A stretch of DNA of 47,441 nucleotides from an uncultured Prevotellaceae bacterium. Lineage in GTDB: Bacteria; Bacteroidota; Bacteroidia; Bacteroidales; Bacteroidaceae. How positions within the stretch are numbered: the stretch's first letter is position 1; each line of letters starts with the position of its first letter. The notes under the pieces are model-generated. The model was not told where the DNA came from, ran no database searches, and worked only from the letters and a program-made list of their open reading frames with translations. Location: assembly GCA_947166655.1 (NCBI GenBank), contig CAMVFC010000006.1:1-47441 (forward strand), in the 5' to 3' direction. Below are positions 16,134 to 23,975 of this stretch, in pieces. Position numbers and translations under genes: made by a program.

Positions 16134-18482
16134 ATGATGGAAACGAAAGATAAAAAAGAACAGGATGTTCGCTCGTCTGAGAGCAATCAGTCAGTGGTAA
16201 ATAAGTCCTTCCTGCACGGGGAGGGTGAGGGGAGGGTCTCTGCCGACGATGAGATGGTCAACAAAGCCTTTCAGCATCTTCTCGAGACTTATCTCGCCTC
16301 GCCTCATCGTAAGAAAGTAGAGCTTATCACCAAGGCATTTAACTTCGCCCGCAAAGCCCATGAGGGCGTTCGCCGCCTGTCCGGCGAACCCTATATCATG
16401 CACCCCCTGGCCGTAGCGCAGATTGTCTGCGGTGAGATAGGCCTGGGCAGTACTTCAATCTGTGCTGCGCTGTTGCACGATGTCGTTGAGGATACCGACT
16501 ATACCGTTGAAGACCTCACAAACATCTTCGGCGAGAAGATAGCCCAGATTGTCGATGGACTGACGAAAATCTCCGGAGGTATTTTCGGCGACAAGGCGTC
16601 GGCACAGGCCGAGTCGTTTAAGAAGCTGCTGCTGACGATGAGCGACGACATCCGTGTCATCCTCATCAAGATCAGCGACCGCCTTCACAATATGCGTACC
16701 CTCGGCTCGCAACCCACTCATAAACAATATAAGATCGCGGGTGAGACGCTTTACATCTATGCTCCGTTGGCACATCGCTTGGGACTGAATCTGATAAAGG
16801 AAGAACTTGAGGATCTCAGTTTCCAGTACGAGCAGCCCGAAGAGCACGAACGCATCTGTCAACGTCTGGCGGAGATACGTCCTCATCTCGACGAAGCTTT
16901 CAAGACCTTCATTCTCCCGATTCGCGAGAAGCTGGATGCGCAGGGCTATACCTATGACATCAAGGCCCGTATCAAACGTCCGTACAGCATCTGGATGAAG
17001 ATGCAGAACAAACATGTGGCTTTCGAGGAAATCTATGACTTGTTGGCCGTACGCATCGTCTTCGATCCCCATACGGACGAGAGCGAGGTGATCGACTGTT
17101 TTCAGATTTACAATACCTGCACCAGCATTTACAAAGCTCATCCGACCCGTTTCCGTGACTGGCTCTCGCAGCCCAAGTCCAATGGCTACCGCGCCCTGCA
17201 CACGACGCTGATGAGTCCTGGCGGCCGTTGGATAGAACTGCAGATTCGCTCTCGTAAGATGGACGAGATGGCCGAGCGTGGCTTCGCCGCCCACTGGAAA
17301 TACAAGGAGGGCGAGAAAGATGCAGATGCCAGCGAGACAGAGTTGGACAAGTGGCTGCAGACCATCAAGGAAATTCTGGACGACCCTCAGCCTTCTGCCA
17401 TGGATTTCTTGTCCACCATCAAACTTAACCTCTATTCCTCTGAGATACTTGTCATCACGCCTAAAGGGGAATTTAAGACCATGCCTGCCGGCTGCACGGT
17501 GCTGGATTTCGCTTTTTCTATCCATACCATGGTGGGTATGCATTGCATGGGCGCCAAAGTCAATCATCAGTTGGTTCCCATGAGCCACCACCTCAGCAGC
17601 GGTGACCAAGTGGAAATCCTCACCTCGAATACCGTTCATGTCGATTCCTCGTGGCTCAACTATGCTACGACGGGCAAGGCCCGTGGCAAGATTGAGGCCG
17701 CTTTGCGAAAGCTACAGCGCGAACAGCAGAAAGCTGGCGAGGAACTCCTGACAGAGTGGTGCGCCGCTCACGACCTGGAGCAAAACAGTCTTCTGCTGGA
17801 CCGTCTGTGCGCACATCGCTCGATTGTTACGCGCGAAGAACTTTTCATTGCGATTGGTTCTGGCGCGGTCGTCCTGTCCGATGCGGATGCCGAAGTCATC
17901 CTGCGTGCACCTGAGACATACAAGAAACGTAAGGACTGGAAACGCTATATCCCTTTCTATAAGCGTAAGAAAAAGGACGATGCCGAAAGCGAGACCGTCA
18001 CGACTGATTCCGGAAAGGGGACGATGGTCATAGACCGGAAGAAGCCACTCTATCTGAACGAGGAGAATATAGGACGTTTCACGATGTGTCAGGAATGCCA
18101 TCCTATTCCCGGCGACGAAGTGCTGGGCTATCTGACAGATGGAGGTCTGGTCATTCATAAGCGTAACTGCGATCTGGCCAATCGGTTGAAGAATGTGGAT
18201 GGCAACAAGATCGTCGCGGTGTATTGGGATACGCACAAACAATTGCATTTCTCCGTGACCATTCATATTGAAGGTATCGACCGAGTGGGCATCCTGCGCA
18301 GCCTGACCGATGTGCTCACACAGCAGTTCAATGTCAACGTGCGCCGTCTGACCATCGACACGATGAATGGCATTTTCAAGGGCGACATTGAACTAAGCAT
18401 TCATGACGTGGAAGACATGAATGTCATCATTAAGAATTTGAAGAAGATCAAAGGCCTGGAAGACGTGACGCGCATCAGTTAG
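16134..18482 (+). CDS. rel: Bifunctional (p)ppGpp synthetase/hydrolase (Rel/SpoT)
   Basis: A 782-residue long RelA/SpoT homologue. Order: HD hydrolase domain (about 60-210) with MHPLAV and intact LLHDVVED (His115, Asp116); synthetase domain (about 280-410) with IYDLLAVRIVFD, NGYRALHTTL and ELQIRS; TGS domain (ITPKGEFKTMPAGCTVLDFAF); a zinc-finger/helical region with MCQECHPIPGDEVLGY; and C-terminal ACT domain (VTIHIEGIDRVGILRSLTDV). The HDxxED motif suggests active hydrolysis, so the protein is probably bifunctional. The first ~40 residues are unusual: LHGEGEGRVS is encoded by GGGGAGGG-type DNA like the dispersed palindromic repeat, and VVNKSFLH is echoed by MVNKAFQH at 41-48. A later start at 16254 (MVNKAFQHLLET) is possible. 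It is last in the parA-rel cluster. Confidence 0.94.
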   Translation: MMETKDKKEQDVRSSESNQSVVNKSFLHGEGEGRVSADDEMVNKAFQHLLETYLASPHRKKVELITKAFNFARKAHEGVRRLSGEPYIMHPLAVAQIVCGEIGLGSTSICAALLHDVVEDTDYTVEDLTNIFGEKIAQIVDGLTKISGGIFGDKASAQAESFKKLLLTMSDDIRVILIKISDRLHNMRTLGSQPTHKQYKIAGETLYIYAPLAHRLGLNLIKEELEDLSFQYEQPEEHERICQRLAEIRPHLDEAFKTFILPIREKLDAQGYTYDIKARIKRPYSIWMKMQNKHVAFEEIYDLLAVRIVFDPHTDESEVIDCFQIYNTCTSIYKAHPTRFRDWLSQPKSNGYRALHTTLMSPGGRWIELQIRSRKMDEMAERGFAAHWKYKEGEKDADASETELDKWLQTIKEILDDPQPSAMDFLSTIKLNLYSSEILVITPKGEFKTMPAGCTVLDFAFSIHTMVGMHCMGAKVNHQLVPMSHHLSSGDQVEILTSNTVHVDSSWLNYATTGKARGKIEAALRKLQREQQKAGEELLTEWCAAHDLEQNSLLLDRLCAHRSIVTREELFIAIGSGAVVLSDADAEVILRAPETYKKRKDWKRYIPFYKRKKKDDAESETVTTDSGKGTMVIDRKKPLYLNEENIGRFTMCQECHPIPGDEVLGYLTDGGLVIHKRNCDLANRLKNVDGNKIVAVYWDTHKQLHFSVTIHIEGIDRVGILRSLTDVLTQQFNVNVRRLTIDTMNGIFKGDIELSIHDVEDMNVIIKNLKKIKGLEDVTRIS

Positions 18483-18826
18483 ACCAGTGCGTCGAGTTCT
18501 TTCTTAATGTCCATGAGTTGCTGACGTACGCTCTGCATACGTTCCATCAAATCGTTCGTGGAACGTACGCCTTCGCGGTTACGCATCAGTACTTCGCGGG
18601 CTGTAGCCAGCTTCATGTTGCGCACCTTCACCAGGTCGTATACCAGGCGTAACTCCTCGAGGTCCTCTTTGGTGTACTGCCGGGCGCCGCTGTTGTTCTT
18701 CTTCGGATGAAGTGTCGGGAACTCCTTTTCCCAATAGCGTAGGAGAGAAGCCGGGAGATTGAACATCTCGCTGACTTCGGCGATGGAATAGAACTGTTTC
18801 AAGTCCTTGTTGAGGTTGAGTGCCAT
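18479..18826 (-). CDS. MerR-family transcriptional regulator
   Basis: A 115-residue protein with an N-terminal winged HTH of the MerR type (FYSIAEVSEMFNLPASLLRYWEKEFPTLHPKKNNSGARQYTKEDLEEL, residues ~12-60) and a short C-terminal helix (MERMQSVRQQLMDIKKEL) that would form the dimer coiled coil. There is no effector-binding domain and no cysteine cluster, so it is not a metal sensor of the usual kind. It converges on rel with overlapping stop codons (18479-18482). Target and signal are unknown. Confidence 0.9.
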   Translation of the reverse strand: MALNLNKDLKQFYSIAEVSEMFNLPASLLRYWEKEFPTLHPKKNNSGARQYTKEDLEELRLVYDLVKVRNMKLATAREVLMRNREGVRSTNDLMERMQSVRQQLMDIKKELDALV

Positions 18827-18856
18827 ATCATGTATCGTTTGTTCTTGTTTGGGGAA

Positions 18857-20182
18857 TCAGTGTCTTGCCAGCCATAGGATTGCCTGTGGCGAGAGGTGGG
18901 TGTAGCTGGCCCATACGCGACCTTGCCGAAGAATGGCGGTAGCAGTGGGTTCGCCTTTGGCGTTGTACACTTGTATGATTGAGGATGGAACAGGTTCTGC
19001 GAAGCGTGTGTAGTGGAACTCATGTCCGTGCATCCTCTGTCCGTCGAGTAGGAATTGCCGGTAGCCCAGATGCAGGTGGCGGTCTTCTTTCCTGGCTGAG
19101 ATGGAATAGGGAAGTACGCCACACATCGGTGCTTCGCCCTCGTCGGTGACGATGGAGCGACAGAGATACATCATTCCTCCGCATTCGGCGACGATGCGTC
19201 CGCCCGCCTCTGCATAGTCACGGATGCACTGTCGTGTCTGTGCAGCTTCCGTCAATGCGGCCAGGTGCTTTTCGGGATATCCGCCGGGCAGGTAAAGCAG
19301 ACTGCATGCGTCCAGTTCGGGAACCTCCCGCTCGGGGTCGAAGAAAAACACTTCACCTTCACCTCTAAGCAGGTCGATTGTCTCTTGATATAAGAAAGAG
19401 AAAGACTCTGCATTCCGAGCTACAGCAATGGACTTATGTTTGTGGGTCGAGTCACTTATTTCTGTGGGCTGAGTGACATAAGTGTGTGGGGCGATGAACC
19501 GATGTTCTTTTTCGGACGCACCTATCTCGCTTTCCTGAAGCAGTTTTTCCCATTCTATTTGCGAGTGTAGAACCTCTACGATTCCGCTCATGCTGAGATC
19601 TGTTGAGAAATCCAGCCCTAAGTAGCGCGAACCCTGCTCCAAAGCGGTTTGTTTCGATATGCATCCGAGGCAGGGAAGGCTCACGTCAGCGGCTACCTCA
19701 CGTAGCATCTGCGCGTGACGCTCGCTTCCCACCTTGTTAAATATTACGCCTGCGAAGCGCACATCCTTACGGAAATGAGTGAAACCCTGTAGCAGTGCCG
19801 CCATGGAGTAAGCCGCAGAACGGGCATTCACCACCAACACTACAGGCACGTCTAGCACGGCTGCTATCTCTGCCGCCGAACCACGGTCGTGGTCGTAACC
19901 GTCGAACAGCCCCATCATGCCTTCGATGACGGCCACATCGGCCGTCGCAGTGTAGCTGTAGAAGAGTTCGCGCACATGCTCTGGTGTAGCCATGAAGGTG
20001 TCGAGGTTCACGCTTGGTCGCCTGCAGACAGCTTCGTGGAACTTCGTATCGATGTAGTCGGGTCCGCATTTGAAGGGTTGCACGCGCAGTCCCTCCTGAG
20101 CCATCAAGGCCATGAGGGCACGTGCTACGGTGGTCTTGCCCGAACCGCTCGTTGGTGCTGCTATGAGGAATGCCGCTTTCAT
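18857..20182 (-). CDS. cbiA: Cobyrinic acid a,c-diamide synthase
   Basis: A 441-residue enzyme that amidates the a and c side chains of cob(II)yrinate with ATP and glutamine. The N-terminal dethiobiotin-synthetase-like ATPase has the P loop AAPTSGSGKTTVA (8-20), PFKCGPDYID and GMMGLFDGYDHDRGSAAEIA. The C-terminal class I-like glutaminase domain has YLPGGYPEKH, the nucleophile in AECGGMMYLC and HGHEFHYTRF. The segment between the domains (around residues 240-265) is longer than expected and low in conservation. The ATG at 20182 is preferred over 20203 because a -7 box lies at 20197-20190; transcription may start only a few bases before the ATG. It is divergent from the riboswitch-controlled btuB unit. 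Confidence 0.93.
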   Translation of the reverse strand: MKAAFLIAAPTSGSGKTTVARALMALMAQEGLRVQPFKCGPDYIDTKFHEAVCRRPSVNLDTFMATPEHVRELFYSYTATADVAVIEGMMGLFDGYDHDRGSAAEIAAVLDVPVVLVVNARSAAYSMAALLQGFTHFRKDVRFAGVIFNKVGSERHAQMLREVAADVSLPCLGCISKQTALEQGSRYLGLDFSTDLSMSGIVEVLHSQIEWEKLLQESEIGASEKEHRFIAPHTYVTQPTEISDSTHKHKSIAVARNAESFSFLYQETIDLLRGEGEVFFFDPEREVPELDACSLLYLPGGYPEKHLAALTEAAQTRQCIRDYAEAGGRIVAECGGMMYLCRSIVTDEGEAPMCGVLPYSISARKEDRHLHLGYRQFLLDGQRMHGHEFHYTRFAEPVPSSIIQVYNAKGEPTATAILRQGRVWASYTHLSPQAILWLARH

Positions 20183-20189
20183 CTGCCTG

Positions 20190-20197
20190 CAAAGGTA
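20190..20197 (-). promoter_or_regulatory. -7 box TACCTTTG for cbiA, very close to the start codon
   Basis: Read on the minus strand, 20197-20190 is TACCTTTG, a full TAnnTTTG match. Only 7 bases separate it from the ATG at 20182, so the transcript would be nearly leaderless. If the true start were the ATG at 20203, this box would be inside the gene and chance. Confidence 0.5.
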
Positions 20198-20324
20198 CGA
20201 CATTTCATCGAAAAGTGACTCAATGAAAAGTGAAAAAGAAGAGATTGAAGAAGGAAATGAGAAAAAATGAACATGCTCCTATATATTTTTCTTCTTTTCT
20301 CTTTCCCGTTTTTCCTTTTTTACG

Positions 20325-20332
20325 TATCTTTG
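20325..20332 (+). promoter_or_regulatory. -7 box TATCTTTG driving the cobalamin-riboswitch transcript
   Basis: An exact TAnnTTTG match, a few bases before the first paired bases of the riboswitch. The upstream 50 bases are pyrimidine-rich (TTTTTCTTCTTTTCTCTTTCCCG). No clear -33 TTTG is seen. Confidence 0.65.
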
Positions 20333-20337
20333 CAGCC

Positions 20338-20515
20338 GAAAACAAGGCAGTCAGATGGCTGTATGCCACCTGACGTAAGGGAATGCGGTGAGAATCCGCA
20401 GCTGTACCTGCAGCTGTCATCCCCCGAAAATGAAAGGCTTGCTTGTATAACGCCACTGGCCACAGGGCCGGGAAGGTAAAGCAGGCTGGGGAGAGCCAGA
20501 AGACCTGCCTTAGGA
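20338..20515 (+). promoter_or_regulatory. Adenosylcobalamin riboswitch
   Basis: The conserved core is clear: GGGAATGCGGTGAGAATCCG (from 20379) continuing GCAGCTGTACC, then GCCACTGG, GGGAAGG, and the B12 box AGCCAGAAGACCTGCC at 20494-20509. The outer helix pairs AGGCAG near 20344 with CTGCCT near 20506. Length and order match the AdoCbl class. Downstream, CAATCT (20553-20558) pairs with AGATTG (20571-20576), which could instead pair with a later CAATC near 20586, so an RBS/translation-type expression platform is plausible; no poly-T terminator is seen before the ATG at 20626. It should repress the btuB unit when cobalamin is plentiful. Confidence 0.93.
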
Positions 20516-20625
20516 AAAAGACAAGCACGACGATGGAATGAGTTGCCTCGCGCAATCTTTCGTCAATCGTAGATTGTCAGATAATCAATCGAAGTGGCGT
20601 TCAGGAACAGACGCACAGATTTTCA

Positions 20626-22839
20626 ATGAGAAAGCAAAGACACAGCACGCTATGGCGTGTGTGGTTGGCAGGCATGGCGCTGGTGTGCTGTGCGTTCCCC
20701 ACCCAAGCACAGGACTCTCTTCGTACGAGCCGTATGGAAGAAGTCGTCATCACCGGTACTGGCACTCAGCACCGGCTAAAGGACGTACCTGTGCAGACGG
20801 AGGTTATCACACGGCGTGAGTTGGAGCAGTACGGTGGCCGTAGCGTCGAGGACATCTTGGGCGGTCTCACTGCCAGTTTCGCTTTCAACGAGGACGACAT
20901 GGGTGCGCAGATGCAGATGAACGGCCTCGGCAATAGCTATATTCTTATTCTGATAGACGGCAAACGTCTTCATGGCGACAATGGCGGGCAGAACGACCTC
21001 GGACTTATCGACCCGGCACGTATCGAGCGCATCGAGATTGTGAAGGGAGCTGCTTCTGCTCTTTATGGCAGTGATGCCATCGCGGGTGTCATTAACATCA
21101 TTACGCGAAAGTTCGATCGCGATGGCATCCTTCTTGAAAATACCACCCGTTGTGGCAGCCATGCTGATTTGCGGCAACACAACAGCGTTGGTCTGGCCTG
21201 GGGCAAGTTCTCTTCGCTGACCAACTTCCAGCTGCAGCACAGCGACGGCTGGCAGAACACCGCCACAGAGGATCCTCGTCAGACCGAGTTCCCTATCTAC
21301 GACTCACGCAACAAGACTGTCAACCGCCATACTAATTGGCAGGTGGCTGAACGCATCGACTTCACACCTACTTCCAATCTTTCGTTCTATGCCGAGGGCA
21401 GCATCTATCGAAAGCGTATCTACCGACCCTCGGGCAAGTACCCCGCCGTGGACGTGAAGACCTATGATCTTCAGTACCGCAATGCTTCTGCAGCTGTCGG
21501 CGGTAAATGGGTACCTTCGGATAAAGCAATCATCACCTTGGATGTCGACTGGAATCGCCATGCCTACGACTATGTCTTCACAGCCATCACTCTGGTAGAC
21601 GGCTATGACCCTTGGGGAAACTTTACGCACTACTACCCTTATTTCCCTGGACAATCCAACTTGCAAAGTGATCAACGGCGCACCATGGGCCATCTGAAAG
21701 GTGTCTTCGAGCTACCGGCACAGAACCGCCTGAGTGCAGGCCTGGAAGTGCGTTACGACTGGCTGAATGCTCCTATGCGTGTGGACCACGACGGCACAGT
21801 CACCGACCATACCGAAGCTCTCTACGTTCAGGATGAATACTCTCCGTGGCGTATACTTCAGCTGACGGGTGGACTTCGCCTCGACCGCAACCAGCAGTTC
21901 GGCATCCATCTGACCCCAAAGCTCTCTGCGATGCTCAGCCCCATGGATTGGCTGCGCTTGCGTGCTGCGTGGTCGCAAGGTTTCAAGACGCCGACACCCA
22001 AAGAACAGCACTACCGCTACGTCCGTGAGATGAATGGTACATACCTCTATCTCGGTAACGCCGACCTTCGTCCGCAGACGAGCAACTATGCTTCGCTGGG
22101 GGCTGAGGTCAATGTGGGAAACCTGTCGCTTTCCGTGACGGGGTATATAAATAAGGTGAAGGACATGATCAACCTTGTAACCATCCCCAACTACCGTGCT
22201 CCAGAGGAATACCAGGCACAATATGAGTTGCACAAGACGCGCCAGTACGAGAACCTTGAGGATGCCCGCACCGTGGGCGTTGATGTCAATGTCCGCTACG
22301 CCTTCCGTGACTTTGCAGTTGGCGGCAGCTACAGCTATCTCGACACCAAGGCACATGAATACGACACCGACCACGACCGTATGCATGAGGTTGTCATCGA
22401 CGGCATGGCTCATCACAAAGGAAGCTGGTTCGCCACCTGGAACCATGCGTTCAAATCTGGGCGAGGCAAATCTTTTGAGGGCCAATCGGCAAATCGTCAG
22501 GTAGGCTATCGCCTTGGCATCGGTCTCTATGGTCGTGCCTCGTCCAAACGCTATTATCAAATCAACGGCGATGGCAAGGGTTACCACATCTGGCGTCTCA
22601 CTTCCACCCACGACATAGCGTGCCGTGCAATTTCATCGCGCGGAATCTCTCTCCGTATTGAAGCCGGTGTTGACAATATCTTCAACTATGTCGACCGCAC
22701 ACCGCATGGCCTGCATCTCGGCACCACAACGCCTGGCACCACCGTATATGCCTCGCTCACCCTTCGCTTCAAACAAGGTCAAAATAAATTCCAATCATTT
22801 AAAACCAATTCTAAACAAAAGTACAATGAAGAAGATTAA
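20626..22839 (+). CDS. btuB: TonB-dependent corrinoid receptor (BtuB-like)
   Basis: A 737-residue outer-membrane receptor. The signal peptide ends near FPTQAQ (28), the TonB box region is MEEVVITGTG, the plug domain (about 40-155) includes VEDILGGL, ILILIDGKRL, IERIEIVKGAASALYGSDAIAGVINII, and the rest is a 22-strand barrel with the TonB_dep_Rec signature. It lies 110 bases behind the cobalamin riboswitch, the main evidence for a corrinoid substrate. The last strand is TTVYASLTLRFKQ; a short basic tail (NKFQSFKTNSKQKYNEED) then overlaps the next gene by 14 bases. This tail is unusual because barrels normally end in an aromatic residue, and suggests 3' extension into the next gene's start. Confidence 0.92.
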   Translation: MRKQRHSTLWRVWLAGMALVCCAFPTQAQDSLRTSRMEEVVITGTGTQHRLKDVPVQTEVITRRELEQYGGRSVEDILGGLTASFAFNEDDMGAQMQMNGLGNSYILILIDGKRLHGDNGGQNDLGLIDPARIERIEIVKGAASALYGSDAIAGVINIITRKFDRDGILLENTTRCGSHADLRQHNSVGLAWGKFSSLTNFQLQHSDGWQNTATEDPRQTEFPIYDSRNKTVNRHTNWQVAERIDFTPTSNLSFYAEGSIYRKRIYRPSGKYPAVDVKTYDLQYRNASAAVGGKWVPSDKAIITLDVDWNRHAYDYVFTAITLVDGYDPWGNFTHYYPYFPGQSNLQSDQRRTMGHLKGVFELPAQNRLSAGLEVRYDWLNAPMRVDHDGTVTDHTEALYVQDEYSPWRILQLTGGLRLDRNQQFGIHLTPKLSAMLSPMDWLRLRAAWSQGFKTPTPKEQHYRYVREMNGTYLYLGNADLRPQTSNYASLGAEVNVGNLSLSVTGYINKVKDMINLVTIPNYRAPEEYQAQYELHKTRQYENLEDARTVGVDVNVRYAFRDFAVGGSYSYLDTKAHEYDTDHDRMHEVVIDGMAHHKGSWFATWNHAFKSGRGKSFEGQSANRQVGYRLGIGLYGRASSKRYYQINGDGKGYHIWRLTSTHDIACRAISSRGISLRIEAGVDNIFNYVDRTPHGLHLGTTTPGTTVYASLTLRFKQGQNKFQSFKTNSKQKYNEED

Positions 22840-23965
22840 GTTTCTTATGATGGCTATTGCAGCTGTCGCTTTGTCTGCAGGTTTTGTAGCTTGCAACGAT
22901 GACGAGAAAATCGAACCAGCCAAGACGAAGACCGACACCGTGTATGTTGACCGTCCTATTGACAACAACTGGAGTCGTTATCAACAGCTGGTGACCAACG
23001 AGGTCAAGGCCAAGAAGGTACACGACAAGGTAATCCTCCTGGTCGCATTCGGTTCCACTTGGCAGCAGGCTTTCGATGCTTTCGACGTTACTGTTGCAGC
23101 CTATCAGCAGCGTTTCCCTGAGTACGACGTCTTCCTCTCCTTCTCTTCCGCTATCTGCATCAACCGTGCAGCTGCCGGCGAGAATGTGGATCCCCGCAAC
23201 TTTTTCGCTCCTGGTTTCTGGCTTAACGCTTTTGCTGCCGAGGGCGTTCGCTATGAGGAAATCGTTGTGCAGTCGCTGCAGGTGATTCCCGGCGAGGAGT
23301 ATACGCGCGTCATCAACTACATTAAGGACTTCGCCAACAACAGCAACGGCGACCTCAACGACGAATATCTCGCCGAGGTGGTGCTGAAGCTCGGTGTGCC
23401 CCTCCTCCAGGACAAGGAAACCGACGTTCCCGAGGTGGCTAAGCAACTGAATGAGCTTTACAAGGCACAGGCCGCTGAAGGCGTTGTCGCCTTTATGGGT
23501 CACGGTAACCCCGACAGCTACGATACTTATAAGGCTAACATCCGTTACACCCAGCTCGAAGAAGCGCTGCAGACCTATAGCAAGAAATATTTCGTAGGTA
23601 CGGTCGATATGATGGACAACTTCAAGACCGACGTGCTGGAGCGTATGCAGGCTGCTGGTATCACCAGCGGTAAGGTCTATTGCCATCCCTTGATGTCTAT
23701 TGATGGTGACCACGGTCACAACGACATGGCTGGTGACGACGATGCTTGGGATAATGGCTACGAGGCTAACGAGGAAGGTGAAGTAGAAGACACCTCTTGG
23801 AAAATGTTCTTCAGCCGAATGGGTTACGAGTGCAGCAATGAGACCATGATTGAGAAGGGTCTGCTCGAACTGCCTACCGTGCGCAACGTGTGGATGCAGC
23901 ACACTCAGGATGCTATTGATGGTGAGGCCCTTGACTTCTATCACTCAATGTTCCCCGAGGAATAA
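22826..23965 (+). CDS. CbiK-like chelatase lipoprotein (IhtB/CbiK type)
   Basis: A 379-residue protein with a lipoprotein signal (MKKIKFLMMAIAAVALSAGFVAC, acylation at Cys23), then a CbiK-type class II chelatase fold. FGSTW opens the first half; AFMGHGNP has His226 and GDHGHNDMAGDD has His296, at the positions of the two metal-ligand histidines of Salmonella CbiK. CbiK inserts cobalt into sirohydrochlorin in the cytoplasm, but this copy should be periplasmic or outer-membrane anchored. P. gingivalis IhtB is a known outer-membrane haem-binding lipoprotein of this family, encoded beside a TonB receptor. The neighbours here are two TonB receptors and a cobalamin riboswitch, so the ligand could be a corrinoid, porphyrin or cobalt. 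It cannot be assumed to serve de novo synthesis. Confidence 0.85.
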   Translation: MKKIKFLMMAIAAVALSAGFVACNDDEKIEPAKTKTDTVYVDRPIDNNWSRYQQLVTNEVKAKKVHDKVILLVAFGSTWQQAFDAFDVTVAAYQQRFPEYDVFLSFSSAICINRAAAGENVDPRNFFAPGFWLNAFAAEGVRYEEIVVQSLQVIPGEEYTRVINYIKDFANNSNGDLNDEYLAEVVLKLGVPLLQDKETDVPEVAKQLNELYKAQAAEGVVAFMGHGNPDSYDTYKANIRYTQLEEALQTYSKKYFVGTVDMMDNFKTDVLERMQAAGITSGKVYCHPLMSIDGDHGHNDMAGDDDAWDNGYEANEEGEVEDTSWKMFFSRMGYECSNETMIEKGLLELPTVRNVWMQHTQDAIDGEALDFYHSMFPEE

Positions 23966-23975
23966 AAAAGAATCC

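Noticed and set aside
22811..23944. 377-codon minus-strand open frame
   Set aside because: Antisense to the CbiK-like lipoprotein gene, which has a lipobox and both chelatase histidines.
22826..23965. Ordinary cytoplasmic sirohydrochlorin cobaltochelatase
   Set aside because: The clear lipoprotein signal and TonB-receptor neighbours point to an exported protein; a biosynthetic role in the cytoplasm is not supported.
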